Positions 49,625 to 58,672 of a stretch of 64,000 bases of DNA are shown here, one piece after another. Both the position numbers and the translations under genes were made by a program. A model generated the notes under the pieces. It worked only from the letters and a program-made list of their open reading frames with translations, was not told where the DNA came from and did no database searches. This stretch comes from JACCXG01 sp963785755 (GTDB lineage: Bacteria > Acidobacteriota > Vicinamibacteria > Vicinamibacterales > 2-12-FULL-66-21), in contig CAWAXG010000013.1 of the NCBI GenBank assembly GCA_963785755.1, positions 1,054,001 to 1,118,000 on the forward strand, read 5' to 3'. How positions within the stretch are numbered: the stretch's first letter is position 1; each line of letters opens with the position of its first letter.

Positions 49625-50935
49625 ATGTTTGGCGGCGTGTACTTCTGGGGCGCCGCCAGCCTCGTCTCCGGACTCGCGGTTCTCGCGTTCCTGGCGCGGC
49701 CGTCGCTTCCTGATGATGGGTGGTCGCGCCTGGATCTGGCGCTGCTCGCCGTTCTCGCCGCAATCGCGATTCAACTCGCTCCGATACCGATCAGTGTGAT
49801 GTCGATCGTTTCGCCGGGCCGGGTCGCGTACGCCCGCGCGGCCAGCCTGGAAGCGAACCTGCCATCGCTCCTGCCATTGACGCTGGACCGATCGGCGACG
49901 CTGCACGCCTTTCTGGCCACCCTCTGCGTCATCGCGACGTTCTGGATCGCTCGGGCGATTTTCGCCCGCGGCGGCATCCGCACCGTGATCACGGCCCTCG
50001 CGTGGATCGCCGTCGCCTTCGTCCTCGTGGCGCTCGCCCAGGGCGCCGCCATGACGACGCTCGTCTACGGCTTCTGGCGGCCGTACGATGCGGGCGCACG
50101 ACCGCTCGGCCCGTTCATCAATCGCAATCATGCCGGAACCTGGAGCCTGCTCGCCCTGATGCTGTGCTTCGGATGCTTTCAGTGGCGGCGGGCGTCGTCG
50201 CCACCGGCGCGCGGATGGCAGTGGCGAAGCCGGGTTGCGCATGCCCTGAACGGGCGCAGCCTGATCCTCGCGCTCGCGGTGGTGCTGCTGACCGTCGGCG
50301 TCGCGCTCGGCGCGTCCCGATCCACGATGCTTGCGCTGGCGTGCGCCGCGGGCTATGTTGCCTGGACCGCGCCGCGGGGCGTCGATGACCGAGGTGGCTG
50401 GCTGTGGACGTCGGCCGTCGCGCTGGTCGCCGTGCTCGCGCTGGTCACCTACGCCGATCTCGACGCGGTGCTGTCGCGCATCGATGAGACCAGGCAGCTC
50501 GGTTTCTCGGGGCGGATTGGCATCTGGCGCGACACGCTGCTGGTGATTCGCGACTTTCCTCTCGCCGGCGTCGGCGCGGGCAATTTCTCGAACGCGATGC
50601 GGCTCTATCAAACGTCCGATCGGACCTACTTCTGGAATGAAGCGCACAACCAGTACCTGCAGATCGCCGCGGAAGGCGGCGTGCTGATCGTCGCGCCCGC
50701 GCTGCTGGCGCTCGGCGCGATCGCCGCGGCCGCATGGCGCCACCTCAGGCGGAACGATCACCTGCACTGGATGCGCCTCGGCGCCGCCGCGGCGCTCGGC
50801 GCCGCCGGCGTGCAGGCGATCTGGGAGACCGGACTCAGCCTGCCCGCCAACGGCATGCTCGCGGCCGTGGCCGCGGCCATCCTCGTTCACGAGCCTCGCC
50901 GGATACCTACGTCGGATGCTGCGGCTCGGAATTGA
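49625..50935 (+). CDS. O-antigen ligase/polymerase family membrane protein
   Basis: A 436-residue polytopic membrane protein with about 11 helices and the Wzy_C/O-antigen-ligase loop PLGPFINRNHAGTWSLLAL. The catalytic-region segment SGRIGIWRDTLLVIRDFP, GVGAGNFSNAM and EAHNQYLQIAAEGGV carry the family Arg and His residues. It could polymerise the repeat unit or ligate the chain; the locus lacks another Wzy candidate, so polymerase is likely. Hydrophobic codons continue upstream of this ATG without an in-frame start, so the true N-terminus may be a little longer. Confidence 0.85.
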   Translation: MFGGVYFWGAASLVSGLAVLAFLARPSLPDDGWSRLDLALLAVLAAIAIQLAPIPISVMSIVSPGRVAYARAASLEANLPSLLPLTLDRSATLHAFLATLCVIATFWIARAIFARGGIRTVITALAWIAVAFVLVALAQGAAMTTLVYGFWRPYDAGARPLGPFINRNHAGTWSLLALMLCFGCFQWRRASSPPARGWQWRSRVAHALNGRSLILALAVVLLTVGVALGASRSTMLALACAAGYVAWTAPRGVDDRGGWLWTSAVALVAVLALVTYADLDAVLSRIDETRQLGFSGRIGIWRDTLLVIRDFPLAGVGAGNFSNAMRLYQTSDRTYFWNEAHNQYLQIAAEGGVLIVAPALLALGAIAAAAWRHLRRNDHLHWMRLGAAAALGAAGVQAIWETGLSLPANGMLAAVAAAILVHEPRRIPTSDAAARN

Positions 50936-51596
50936 CGTCGACGGGGTCGTTGCCGATTTCCGGAGCGCATTCCGTGCCCTCGCCCAGCGCGAGCTCGGCA
51001 TCGCGGCGGAGGACGTCGAAGGCGAGCTGTCGAAGGCCGACGTCGACCGCCTCTGGAAATGCGTCGCCACCGCCTCCAACTGGTGGGTCGATATTCCCGC
51101 GTATGAACCGGATCAGCTCGCGAGGCTCTACACGCTCGCCCGCCGCGGGCGGTGGGAAGTGTTCTTCCTGACGAGCCGCCCGCTGAGCGCCGGCGACGCC
51201 GTGCAGCTGCAGACGCAGGTCTGGCTCGAACGCGGTGGATTTCTTCTTCCATCCGTGCTGACCACGCCAGCGGGGGCACGCGGAGAAGTCGCGCGCGCGC
51301 TGCGCCTCGATCTCGTGCTCGACGATCGCCTCGTCAACTGCCTCGAGATCATCGGGGCGAGCAACTCCAGGGCCCTGCTGATCGCGCGCGGCGAGGCAGA
51401 TTCGAAGATGCGCGAAGGCGCCGAAGCCCGCGGCGTCGGCGTTGTCACCACACTGGCGCAGGGACTCGACGCGATCGAGCGGCTCCATGAGCTGCTGGCC
51501 ATGCGCCGTGGCCGCCTGGTGCGTCTCAGTGACTGGTTTCAGCTGAAGAAGGAAGCGCCATCACTGCCGCACGATCCGCGGCAGCGGCGCACCTAG
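50916..51596 (+). CDS. HAD-superfamily protein (5'-nucleotidase-like)
   Basis: A 226-residue protein with the HAD motif I GIDVDGVVADF, motif II FFLTSRPL and a late motif LDLVLDDRLVNC carrying the acidic pair. The layout matches the NT5C/5'(3')-deoxyribonucleotidase-like branch. A C-terminal extension of about 40 residues is Arg/Lys-rich. The start overlaps the previous gene by 20 nt. The substrate is unknown; a sugar-phosphate or nucleotide phosphatase role is possible. Confidence 0.8.
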   Translation: MLRLGIDVDGVVADFRSAFRALAQRELGIAAEDVEGELSKADVDRLWKCVATASNWWVDIPAYEPDQLARLYTLARRGRWEVFFLTSRPLSAGDAVQLQTQVWLERGGFLLPSVLTTPAGARGEVARALRLDLVLDDRLVNCLEIIGASNSRALLIARGEADSKMREGAEARGVGVVTTLAQGLDAIERLHELLAMRRGRLVRLSDWFQLKKEAPSLPHDPRQRRT

Positions 51597-52795
51597 CTCC
51601 AGAAGCTGGAAAGCACGACTTTCCTGAAGCCGGGATTGCGCAGGAGCGCGAGCGCGGCGGCGCCGTGCCAGTTGAAGTTCGCGGTCCGCCGGAGCAGCGG
51701 GACAATGCCGTCGACCGCCGCCAGCTCGAGCAGCGCATCGACCGCGCGGTCGTCGAATCGCGCCGCCAGCGTTCGGAACGCCAGGCCCGTCCGCAGCTCC
51801 GGACCGAGCCGCGACTGCCACAGGGTCTCGTACGCCCGCAGCGTCGCCGCATCCGTTCGATCCTGCCCGAGCGCCGGGGCGAGAACCTCGGCGGCGTAGC
51901 GCCCGCTCAGCAGGCTGTAATAGATCCCACCGCCCGTGGTCGGCTTCGCGAGACCCGCGGCATCACCCACGGCAAGGACACGATCTGAATACGTGCGTCT
52001 CACCGGCGCGAGCGGCAGCAGCTTGAGACGCGGGCGCACGCGAACACCTGCCGTGCCGTACCGCCGCGTGAGACGCTGCGTGTATTCCTTGAATCGTCTC
52101 GCGGCACCATCACTGGTCATCAACCCGACGCGCGCCATGTCCGACTGTTCGCGCCTGAACGGGACGAGCCAGGCAAACCCGCGCGGGGCGAGCGAGCGGT
52201 CGAGATCGATCTCGACCGCGTCCACGGCCGTGAACGGCGTTTCAATCTGCGCGGTCTGAAGGTAGGCGCGAGGGATGCCGAGCCCGAGCTGACGGTTGAA
52301 CCGGTACTGCGCGCCACACGCCAGGATGAGGGCCCGGGCGCGTACCGGCTGTATCCGCGCGTCCGGACACCGGGCCGTCGCCGTCACGCCGCAATCCGTG
52401 ACGTCGATCGCCTGCACCCGAACGCCGCAGAGGATCGTCGCACCGGCGTTCGACGCGTCCGCGGCGAGCGCCCGATCGAACCGTCCCCGGTCGACAACGG
52501 CGGCGCCGACGCCTCCGGCCTCGACCTCGACGCTGCGCCCGTCGCGGCCGTGAAACCTGGCGACTCGACTGATGGTGCAGATCGTGTGGCGGGGAAGATC
52601 GAGCTCGTCGAAGGCCTCGAGACCGAGCAGGCCGGTGCAGTGAACGGGATCGCCGATCGTGGCGTGCTCTTCGAGCACGAGCACCGAGACGCGCTCGGCG
52701 GCGAGCATCCTCGCGGCACTGAGACCGGCGGGGCCGCCGCCGACGACCAGCACGTCCCACCCGTGCGCTAGAACTTCCGCTGTCGATGCTCCCAC
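51593..52795 (-). CDS. Geranylgeranyl-reductase-family FAD-dependent oxidoreductase
   Basis: A 400-residue flavoprotein with the dinucleotide motif DVLVVGGGPAGLSAARMLA, the substrate-site segment PVHCTGLLGLEAF, FAWLVPFRRE and VLAVGDAAGLAKPTTGGGIYY. These are the marks of the GGR/ChlP family, which reduces polyprenyl chains in archaeal and plant systems. In an exopolysaccharide locus a role in polyprenol carrier lipid modification is an attractive inference, but quinone or another lipid is equally possible. It ends in a 4-nt overlap with the convergent HAD gene. Confidence 0.85.
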   Translation of the reverse strand: MGASTAEVLAHGWDVLVVGGGPAGLSAARMLAAERVSVLVLEEHATIGDPVHCTGLLGLEAFDELDLPRHTICTISRVARFHGRDGRSVEVEAGGVGAAVVDRGRFDRALAADASNAGATILCGVRVQAIDVTDCGVTATARCPDARIQPVRARALILACGAQYRFNRQLGLGIPRAYLQTAQIETPFTAVDAVEIDLDRSLAPRGFAWLVPFRREQSDMARVGLMTSDGAARRFKEYTQRLTRRYGTAGVRVRPRLKLLPLAPVRRTYSDRVLAVGDAAGLAKPTTGGGIYYSLLSGRYAAEVLAPALGQDRTDAATLRAYETLWQSRLGPELRTGLAFRTLAARFDDRAVDALLELAAVDGIVPLLRRTANFNWHGAAALALLRNPGFRKVVLSSFWS

Positions 52796-54504
52796 GTACC
52801 TCGCATGCTAATCCAGAACGACAGCAGAATCAGCCGGATGTCGAGCCAGAAGGATCGCTGCTTGACGTAGACCCGATCGTAACGGAACTTGTGCCGCCGC
52901 GTCACGTCGCGCGGCGCGTAGATCTGCGCAATGCCCGTCAGACCGGGTTGGATGGCGGTCCGTTCCCGGTAGCCGTCGATGTCCTCCATCGGCACGACCC
53001 TGCCATCCCCGGAGGCTTCGATCTCACCCGGCCGCAGCGCGCGCGGGCCAACGAAGCTCATGTCCCCTTTGAAAATGTTCACGAGCTGCGGCAATTCGTC
53101 CATGGCGGTGGCGCGCAGCAGCCGGCCGATCCGGGTCACGCGCGGATCTCCGGCCGACGCCTGGCGCGGTCCGTGATCGCGTTCCGCATGGACGACCATC
53201 GACCGGAACTTCAGGACGGTGAAAACGGCGCCGTTCTGGCCTACTCGCTCCTGTCGGAAGAAGACGGGGCCTCCGTCTTCGATTTTGATCAGCGCCGCCG
53301 CGAGCGCCCATACCGGAGCGGACAGTACGAGCCCGGCACCCGAAAGCATCGCGTCGAACGCGCGCTTCACAGGCGCCGAGGGCACCGGGACAGGCTCGGT
53401 CATTGCGACCGAGTAGACCGCCGACGTGCGCTCCACCATGCGCTCACGCGTGAACTCCGCTTCGTAGCGGCGCCGCGCCGCCTCGCCCAGCCGCCTTCTC
53501 GCGTCCGCATCGGTCACGAGCTGCCGCAGCGCATCCCGCAGAGCGCCGGCATCACCGGGCTCGACGATCAGTCCGGTGGTCAGGTGCTGGTTGACCCACG
53601 GCACGCCGGTGTCGAGACGCGTGCTGATCACCGGCTTCCCGCGAGCCATCGCCTCCAGCTGCACCAGCCCGAAGGCCTCGGCCCGCGTCACCGACGGAAG
53701 CACGAAGACGTCACACGCCGCGTACCATGCCGCGACCGCGGCGTCGTCAACGCTGCCGAGAAAGAAGACGCGGGCGGTGACGCCGAGCGCGTCGGCCTGA
53801 CGCTGGAGCGATTGACGCAGCGGGCCGTCGCCGATGATCACCGCCGCGACCTCGACTTCCTGCAACGCTCGCAACAGCACGTCCACACCCTTGTAAGCCA
53901 CCAGCCGTCCGACGAAGAGGGCAACGGGACCGCGCCACTCAGCGCGGACCGCCTTGACTGCCTCGTGCGAATCGGCGTCCGTGACGGCCGCCAGATCGAG
54001 ACCGAACGGAATGACTTCGCATCGCCGTCGATGCGGCGCAAGGGCCGGGGCATGCCCGGCGAGCGCCGGAGATGAGACGACGATGCGGACCGCGCGACGG
54101 AGTGGCGGTTTCAGGAACGGCTCGTAAATCAGCTTGTAGCGCCAGCGTGGACGGAGGACCTCGCTGTGGTACCAGACGATCAGCCTGTGTCGCGGCCGGG
54201 CGACGGCATAGGCCAGGAGCGCCATCGGATTCGGCTCGTGCAGCACGAGCACGTCGGTATCGATCCGGTTCAACAGTGGAATCAGCGACGGAGCGAACCA
54301 GACCGAACCCACCCGCAGGATGGATCCCGCACGCGTCACGGGCACGCCGTGGACGGTTTCTTCGATCGTGCCGCGGGCGGTTCCGACAACGAGAGCCCGG
54401 CTGTCGATTCCACGCTGGCGCTCTCCTTCACAGAGCGCCTTGAGGACACGCTCCATTCCGCCGGGCACGGGAGAATAGAACTTGCCGAGATGCGTGACTC
54501 TCAT
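52768..54504 (-). CDS. Glycosyltransferase (GT4)-phosphoglycosyltransferase fusion
   Basis: A 578-residue two-domain protein. Residues 1-370 are a GT-B, GT4-type glycosyltransferase (LGKFYSPVPGGMERVLKAL, ALFVGRLVAYKGVDVLLRAL, FVLPSVTRAEAFGLVQLEAM). Residues 380-578 are a monotopic phosphoglycosyltransferase of the PglC/WcaJ type: KRAFDAMLSGAGLVL with the re-entrant helix, FRQERVGQNG, VLKFRSM, TAMDELPQLVNIFKGDMSFV and a C-terminal amphipathic end. The second domain loads the first sugar phosphate onto the polyprenyl carrier and the first probably adds the next sugar. The ATG overlaps the upstream stop. Confidence 0.92.
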   Translation of the reverse strand: MRVTHLGKFYSPVPGGMERVLKALCEGERQRGIDSRALVVGTARGTIEETVHGVPVTRAGSILRVGSVWFAPSLIPLLNRIDTDVLVLHEPNPMALLAYAVARPRHRLIVWYHSEVLRPRWRYKLIYEPFLKPPLRRAVRIVVSSPALAGHAPALAPHRRRCEVIPFGLDLAAVTDADSHEAVKAVRAEWRGPVALFVGRLVAYKGVDVLLRALQEVEVAAVIIGDGPLRQSLQRQADALGVTARVFFLGSVDDAAVAAWYAACDVFVLPSVTRAEAFGLVQLEAMARGKPVISTRLDTGVPWVNQHLTTGLIVEPGDAGALRDALRQLVTDADARRRLGEAARRRYEAEFTRERMVERTSAVYSVAMTEPVPVPSAPVKRAFDAMLSGAGLVLSAPVWALAAALIKIEDGGPVFFRQERVGQNGAVFTVLKFRSMVVHAERDHGPRQASAGDPRVTRIGRLLRATAMDELPQLVNIFKGDMSFVGPRALRPGEIEASGDGRVVPMEDIDGYRERTAIQPGLTGIAQIYAPRDVTRRHKFRYDRVYVKQRSFWLDIRLILLSFWISMRGTWEHRQRKF

Positions 54505-55718
54505 CGTCGGACGGCTAACGGCGCGCCCTTCGGCCGCGACGCTTTCGCGAGGCGACTCACCTTGTCGAGCAGGTCGGCATAGACGGGCAACAGCCGCTGC
54601 ACGTGGGTGTCCCAGGTGCGGGATGCTGCGCAGGCGCGCCGGGCGCGAGCGAGGCCACCGCCTTCGTCCGGAGTCGAGAGTGCACGCTCGACCGCGTCCA
54701 CCCAGTCGCGAAGCGCGTCAGGAGGTACACAGGTCGCGAGCCCGCCTGAAGACTCCCGCAGCGCCGGAATGTCGCTGACGACAACCGGCTTTCCTGCCGC
54801 GAACGCCTCGAGCACTGGCAAGCCGTATCCTTCGCGGTCCGATGTCAGGAGCAGCAGATCGCAGCGTTCATAGACGGCCCGCAGTACGTCGCGGTCCAGG
54901 AATGGCAGCTCGATGAAATCGACGAACGCCAACTCGGTCGCCAGCTTGCGTGTTTCCGGACGCATCGGGGATCCGACGCGAACCAGGCGGATCCAATGTC
55001 CGCGCTTGCGGAGTGTGGCCACGATTTCGATCAGACGATCGAGCCGCTTGCGTGGGATGTCGTTGCCCACGTGCAGCACGTCGAAGACGCCTCGCTGCCT
55101 CGGCAGCAGCTCGGCAGCCTGCTGTCTCGCCGCCGTCGTCGGATCATCCAGCAGGACCGGATCGATGCCGTTGGGAATGACGCGAACTCGCGAGGGATCG
55201 ACGAGGTTGAAGCGGACGAGATCGTCACGCGCAGTCTCGCTGCCACAGACCACGGTGCCGGCGCGGCGGAGCCCGCGGAGAATGCGTCGGGTCATCAGCC
55301 GGAAGCCGAGCGATCGTGAATGATCCTGCGCCTCGACCAGGCTTCTGAATGTGTCGATGTCATGACAGGTGACCACGGTCGCCTCGCCTGGCAGGGCGAG
55401 CGCGAGCTGCGCATAGCTGTGATCGACGATGTGATAGAGGTCGAAGCGGCCGCGCACGTCGCGCCGGACGCGACGGGGATAGAGCATCATTCGATTGAAG
55501 ACACGATCGGCAAAGAACAGCGGATTGACGCGCCGGAACGGTCCCGGCGAGACGAGCCGCACCAGCGGATGCTGGACGGCTGTAACCGAGAGCCCGGGCG
55601 CCATGGCGGGGACACGGGTCGTGAGCAGGTGCCCCATCTGATCCATGCTCGGCCAGCCTTCTTCGGCCATGTCGTGCAGAACCGCGAGACGTCCGGTGAG
55701 CTCCGGAAGGCCGCTCAT
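54501..55718 (-). CDS. Glycosyltransferase family 4 protein
   Basis: A 405-residue GT-B glycosyltransferase. The N-terminal domain has HDMAEEGWPSMDQMGHLL and FDLYHIVDHSYAQLALAL. The C-terminal domain has VIPNGIDP, FDVLHVGNDIPRKRLDRLIE and the nucleotide-sugar segment SDREGYGLPVLEAFAAGKPVV. Donor and acceptor cannot be read from the sequence. Overlaps of 4 nt link it to both neighbours. Confidence 0.88.
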   Translation of the reverse strand: MSGLPELTGRLAVLHDMAEEGWPSMDQMGHLLTTRVPAMAPGLSVTAVQHPLVRLVSPGPFRRVNPLFFADRVFNRMMLYPRRVRRDVRGRFDLYHIVDHSYAQLALALPGEATVVTCHDIDTFRSLVEAQDHSRSLGFRLMTRRILRGLRRAGTVVCGSETARDDLVRFNLVDPSRVRVIPNGIDPVLLDDPTTAARQQAAELLPRQRGVFDVLHVGNDIPRKRLDRLIEIVATLRKRGHWIRLVRVGSPMRPETRKLATELAFVDFIELPFLDRDVLRAVYERCDLLLLTSDREGYGLPVLEAFAAGKPVVVSDIPALRESSGGLATCVPPDALRDWVDAVERALSTPDEGGGLARARRACAASRTWDTHVQRLLPVYADLLDKVSRLAKASRPKGAPLAVRR

Positions 55719-56848
55719 CGAGGCAGCGGCCTTGAAAGCACGTCGACGAGCCTCGCGAATGCAGCGTCGCTGTCGAATCGCTCCCTGACGATCGCCCCGC
55801 CTGCCAGGGCGCGCCGCCTGGCTTCGTCAGGGCGATCGAGAGCGTCGCGCAGCGCCGTGGCGAGGGCGTGTGCGTCACCTGCAGGCACGGTCCACCCTGT
55901 TGTCCCGTCGCGCACCGTTTCGACGAGGCCGCCTACCGCGGACACGACAACTGGTGTTCCGCAGGCGAGCGATTCGAGAACGGAAAACCCGAGGCCTTCG
56001 GCGCGGCTGGCCTGTACGCAAACGTCGGAGGCGACGTAATCGAGCGGCAGATCGTCTCGGGGATCGACGGCGTCAGACGCAATGACCCGCTCGCGAACGC
56101 CGGCGCGGGCCGCTTCGTCGACGAATCGGCGATATCCACCGCTGCGATGCAGCAGATGAACGTCGCGCCCTTCGTGGACGAGCTCGGCAAATGCGTGAAT
56201 CAGGGTGAGCGTGTCTTTCTCGGGCGCCACGCGGCTGCTGCTGAAGATTACCTTCCCTTGCGCGGGAAGGCCGCGCTCGTGCCGCACCGCGGCTCGATCC
56301 GGTCGATCGGCAAAGCGCCTCACATCCACACCATAAACCGGAATCACCTCGACTGGTTTGTCAGGGGCGTAGCGACTGACGACGTCGTGGAGATGAGCGC
56401 TGAGCACGATGTAGCCGCGTCCGACGAGGCCGTTCAACCGGCCGAGCAGGTTGATCGCCGCGAGCGTGAGGCTCGAAAACGGCTCGCCCGCGGGCTTGCG
56501 GGCGGCGTAGTACTCGGCGATCGGACTGCAGACGATCATCCAGCACGGCTGCCGGCGCAGACGCGACGCGAGATTGGCGGCGAGTGCGGCGAGGCCGTAG
56601 CCCTGCACCAGCACCGTCTGACCTCGGGATCCACGAACGAGCGTGCGAAACACCCTCCACGCGAACGTCACGCGGCCCGGCTCCGCGATGGCGACGGGCA
56701 CGCCGGTCGGCTGGCTGACGACGCGGCCACCCGGGATCGCGCGCGCCAGGACTTGCAGCGTCACGCGCGCGGCGAGCCCCTCGACCATCCGGACATCGGT
56801 TCCGCTTTCGACGACGAAGAAAACCGTTGGGACGGGCGCACCGGTCAT
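55715..56848 (-). CDS. Glycosyltransferase family 4 protein
   Basis: A 377-residue GT4-type enzyme with FFVVESGTDVRMVEGLAARV, VLVQGYGLAALAANLASRL, VIPVYGVDVRRF, VIFSSSRVAPEKDTLTLIHA and the donor site SRAEGLGFSVLESLACGTPVV. The start at 56848 overlaps the corrected stop of the upstream methyltransferase (ATGA). A longer open frame exists upstream but runs through that methyltransferase. Confidence 0.87.
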   Translation of the reverse strand: MTGAPVPTVFFVVESGTDVRMVEGLAARVTLQVLARAIPGGRVVSQPTGVPVAIAEPGRVTFAWRVFRTLVRGSRGQTVLVQGYGLAALAANLASRLRRQPCWMIVCSPIAEYYAARKPAGEPFSSLTLAAINLLGRLNGLVGRGYIVLSAHLHDVVSRYAPDKPVEVIPVYGVDVRRFADRPDRAAVRHERGLPAQGKVIFSSSRVAPEKDTLTLIHAFAELVHEGRDVHLLHRSGGYRRFVDEAARAGVRERVIASDAVDPRDDLPLDYVASDVCVQASRAEGLGFSVLESLACGTPVVVSAVGGLVETVRDGTTGWTVPAGDAHALATALRDALDRPDEARRRALAGGAIVRERFDSDAAFARLVDVLSRPLPR

Positions 56849-57557
56849 CGAGGTTTCTCGGCGACGGTGAGCGCATGCAGCCCGAACGGCGTCAGCCAAC
56901 GGTTGCGATCGACGAGCAGAATCGGGGGCGTCCCGGGAACGGCAGGTAATGTCCTGAACTATCCGCGCGCACGATGCGCAGTCCCGCGGAGCGCACCCAT
57001 CGCCGCACTCGCGGCGCAAGCAGGAAATGGTTTATCGGCTGCCCTTCCTCGGTGAAACGGCGGCCGACGAGACGCAGGTAGCCCCGGTACGCGCCAATCG
57101 GACCGAGGTAGTTCGGCGTTGTCAGGAACAGTCTCCCGCCAGGCCGAAGAACCCGTGCGAGCTCCGAGAGCGCGGCGCGCGGGTCGGGGACGTGCTCGAT
57201 CGTTTCGCAGCAGATGACCGTATCCATGCTGTTCGACGGAAGCGCGATGGCCTGCGCGTCCGCCTGGATGAATTGGACGGCCCTGCCGGCGCCTTCGAGG
57301 CGCCGGCGCGCGAGCCTGACCGCGCCGATGGAGAAATCCGCCGCGACGAAGGCCGAGGGCGCCGACTGCGAGACGCACCAGAGCGCGAACTCGCCGCGTC
57401 CACACGCAATCTCCAGCACCTGGCGCCCGCCCAGATCCCGATCGAGGTGGAGCGCCTCCTGGACGAGCCGATGCCACGGCGTGTCCAGGGCGGAAGTGGC
57501 GGAGACACGCTCGTGCCATTCGTCGTACGCCGATCGGATCTGGCGGGCATCGGTCAT
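56845..57557 (-). CDS. Class I SAM-dependent methyltransferase, 1-nt frameshift near C-terminus
   Basis: A methyltransferase of about 237 residues, with motif I QVLEIACGRGEFALWC, VAADFSIGAVRLARRRLEGAG, DTVICCETIEHVPDPRAAL and RPGGRLFLTTPNYLGP. As written the frame ends early after PFPGRPRFCSS. Adding one G to the run in CCCGGG (56932-56937) gives LPFPGTPPILLVD and a tail ending AEKPR. The corrected TGA then overlaps the next ATG (ATGA), the rule throughout this locus, which supports the correction. It probably methylates a sugar of the exopolysaccharide. Confidence 0.8.
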
Positions 57558-58672
57558 TGGCGCTCGCCTGCGACGCGTTCGATTTCGGCCGCGAATGACG
57601 CGTTGACCGCATCCCATTCGTAGCGCGACGCCGTCTGACGCGCGGCCCGTCCCATCGATTCGCGGAGCCCGGCGTCGGGCACGACACGGGTCACGGCATC
57701 GGCGAGCGCCGCGGCGTCCGCACACGGAACGACGAGACCATTCACTCCGTTGGCGATCAGATCCGGCGCGGCGCCTACAGGAGTGGCTATGACCGGAAGG
57801 CCCGAGGCCATGGCCTCGAGCAGCGCTTTGCTGAACCCTTCCGAGAGCGACGGAAACACGAAAACATCGGCACGTGCCAGTTCCGACGCGAGCTCTTCCG
57901 AGCTCACCCGCGGCAGCACACGCACGCGATCGTGCTGCGCGGCAGGGAAGTCGCGAAGGACGACGTCACGCGCCGCACCGGTGCCGACACACGTGAGCTC
58001 GGCGCCGGAAAACGTCGACGCAATCCGGCTGAACGCGTCCACGAGATAGCGGATGCCCTTCGCGCGCAGCCACTGCCCGGTGAACAGGATCCGCGTCGCG
58101 TGAGACGCATAGTGCCGGGGCTCGAGCAGCAGATCGCGAGGCACACCGTTGGCCAGCACGACCACCTTCGACGCCTCAGCCCAGTGCTGATCGACGATGA
58201 ATGCGCTCTCGCGGCTGTTGAGGCAGACGACGCGGTCGGCCCGCCGGCAGGCCAGCTTCAAGAGGCGAGGGAGGACAACCGAGTGCAGCGCCCGGAAGCG
58301 TCCCGACAGCCGCTCTCCCGTTCGGGCCAGCTCGGCGCTCACGGCCTCGTGATAGAGCGGCTCGAGGCCGTGAAAGGCAACGACCGACGCGGGTCTCTTC
58401 CGCCGCCCGCGAGGACGCGCATGGTGCGCCCACGCGAGGTAGCTGTGAAAGACGACCACGTCGTAGCCGTGCAGATCTCTGGCCGCGAGCGCGACGGGCA
58501 GGAGGAGCGGCTGGATGCGGGGCCATTTCACGCTCGTGAAATCAGCCGGCGAGATGACGTCGACGAGATGACCACGGGTCCGCAGATACTCGGCCCGCAT
58601 GCAAACGGTTTTGAAAACGGCCGTCGCCGGATCCGGGGGCCCGTGAATTGCGAACAGGATTCGGAGACTCAT
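57554..58672 (-). CDS. Glycosyltransferase family 4 protein
   Basis: A 372-residue GT4-type glycosyltransferase. It shows RILFAIHGPPDPATAVFKTV, VVVFHSYLAWAHHA, VVLANGVPRDLLLE, ILFTGQWLRAKGIRYLVDAF and VFVFPSLSEGFSKALLEAMA. The start at 58672 overlaps the stop of the upstream gene, and the stop overlaps the methyltransferase start. The frame remains open well beyond the true start, a common effect of the high GC content here. Confidence 0.88.
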   Translation of the reverse strand: MSLRILFAIHGPPDPATAVFKTVCMRAEYLRTRGHLVDVISPADFTSVKWPRIQPLLLPVALAARDLHGYDVVVFHSYLAWAHHARPRGRRKRPASVVAFHGLEPLYHEAVSAELARTGERLSGRFRALHSVVLPRLLKLACRRADRVVCLNSRESAFIVDQHWAEASKVVVLANGVPRDLLLEPRHYASHATRILFTGQWLRAKGIRYLVDAFSRIASTFSGAELTCVGTGAARDVVLRDFPAAQHDRVRVLPRVSSEELASELARADVFVFPSLSEGFSKALLEAMASGLPVIATPVGAAPDLIANGVNGLVVPCADAAALADAVTRVVPDAGLRESMGRAARQTASRYEWDAVNASFAAEIERVAGERQ

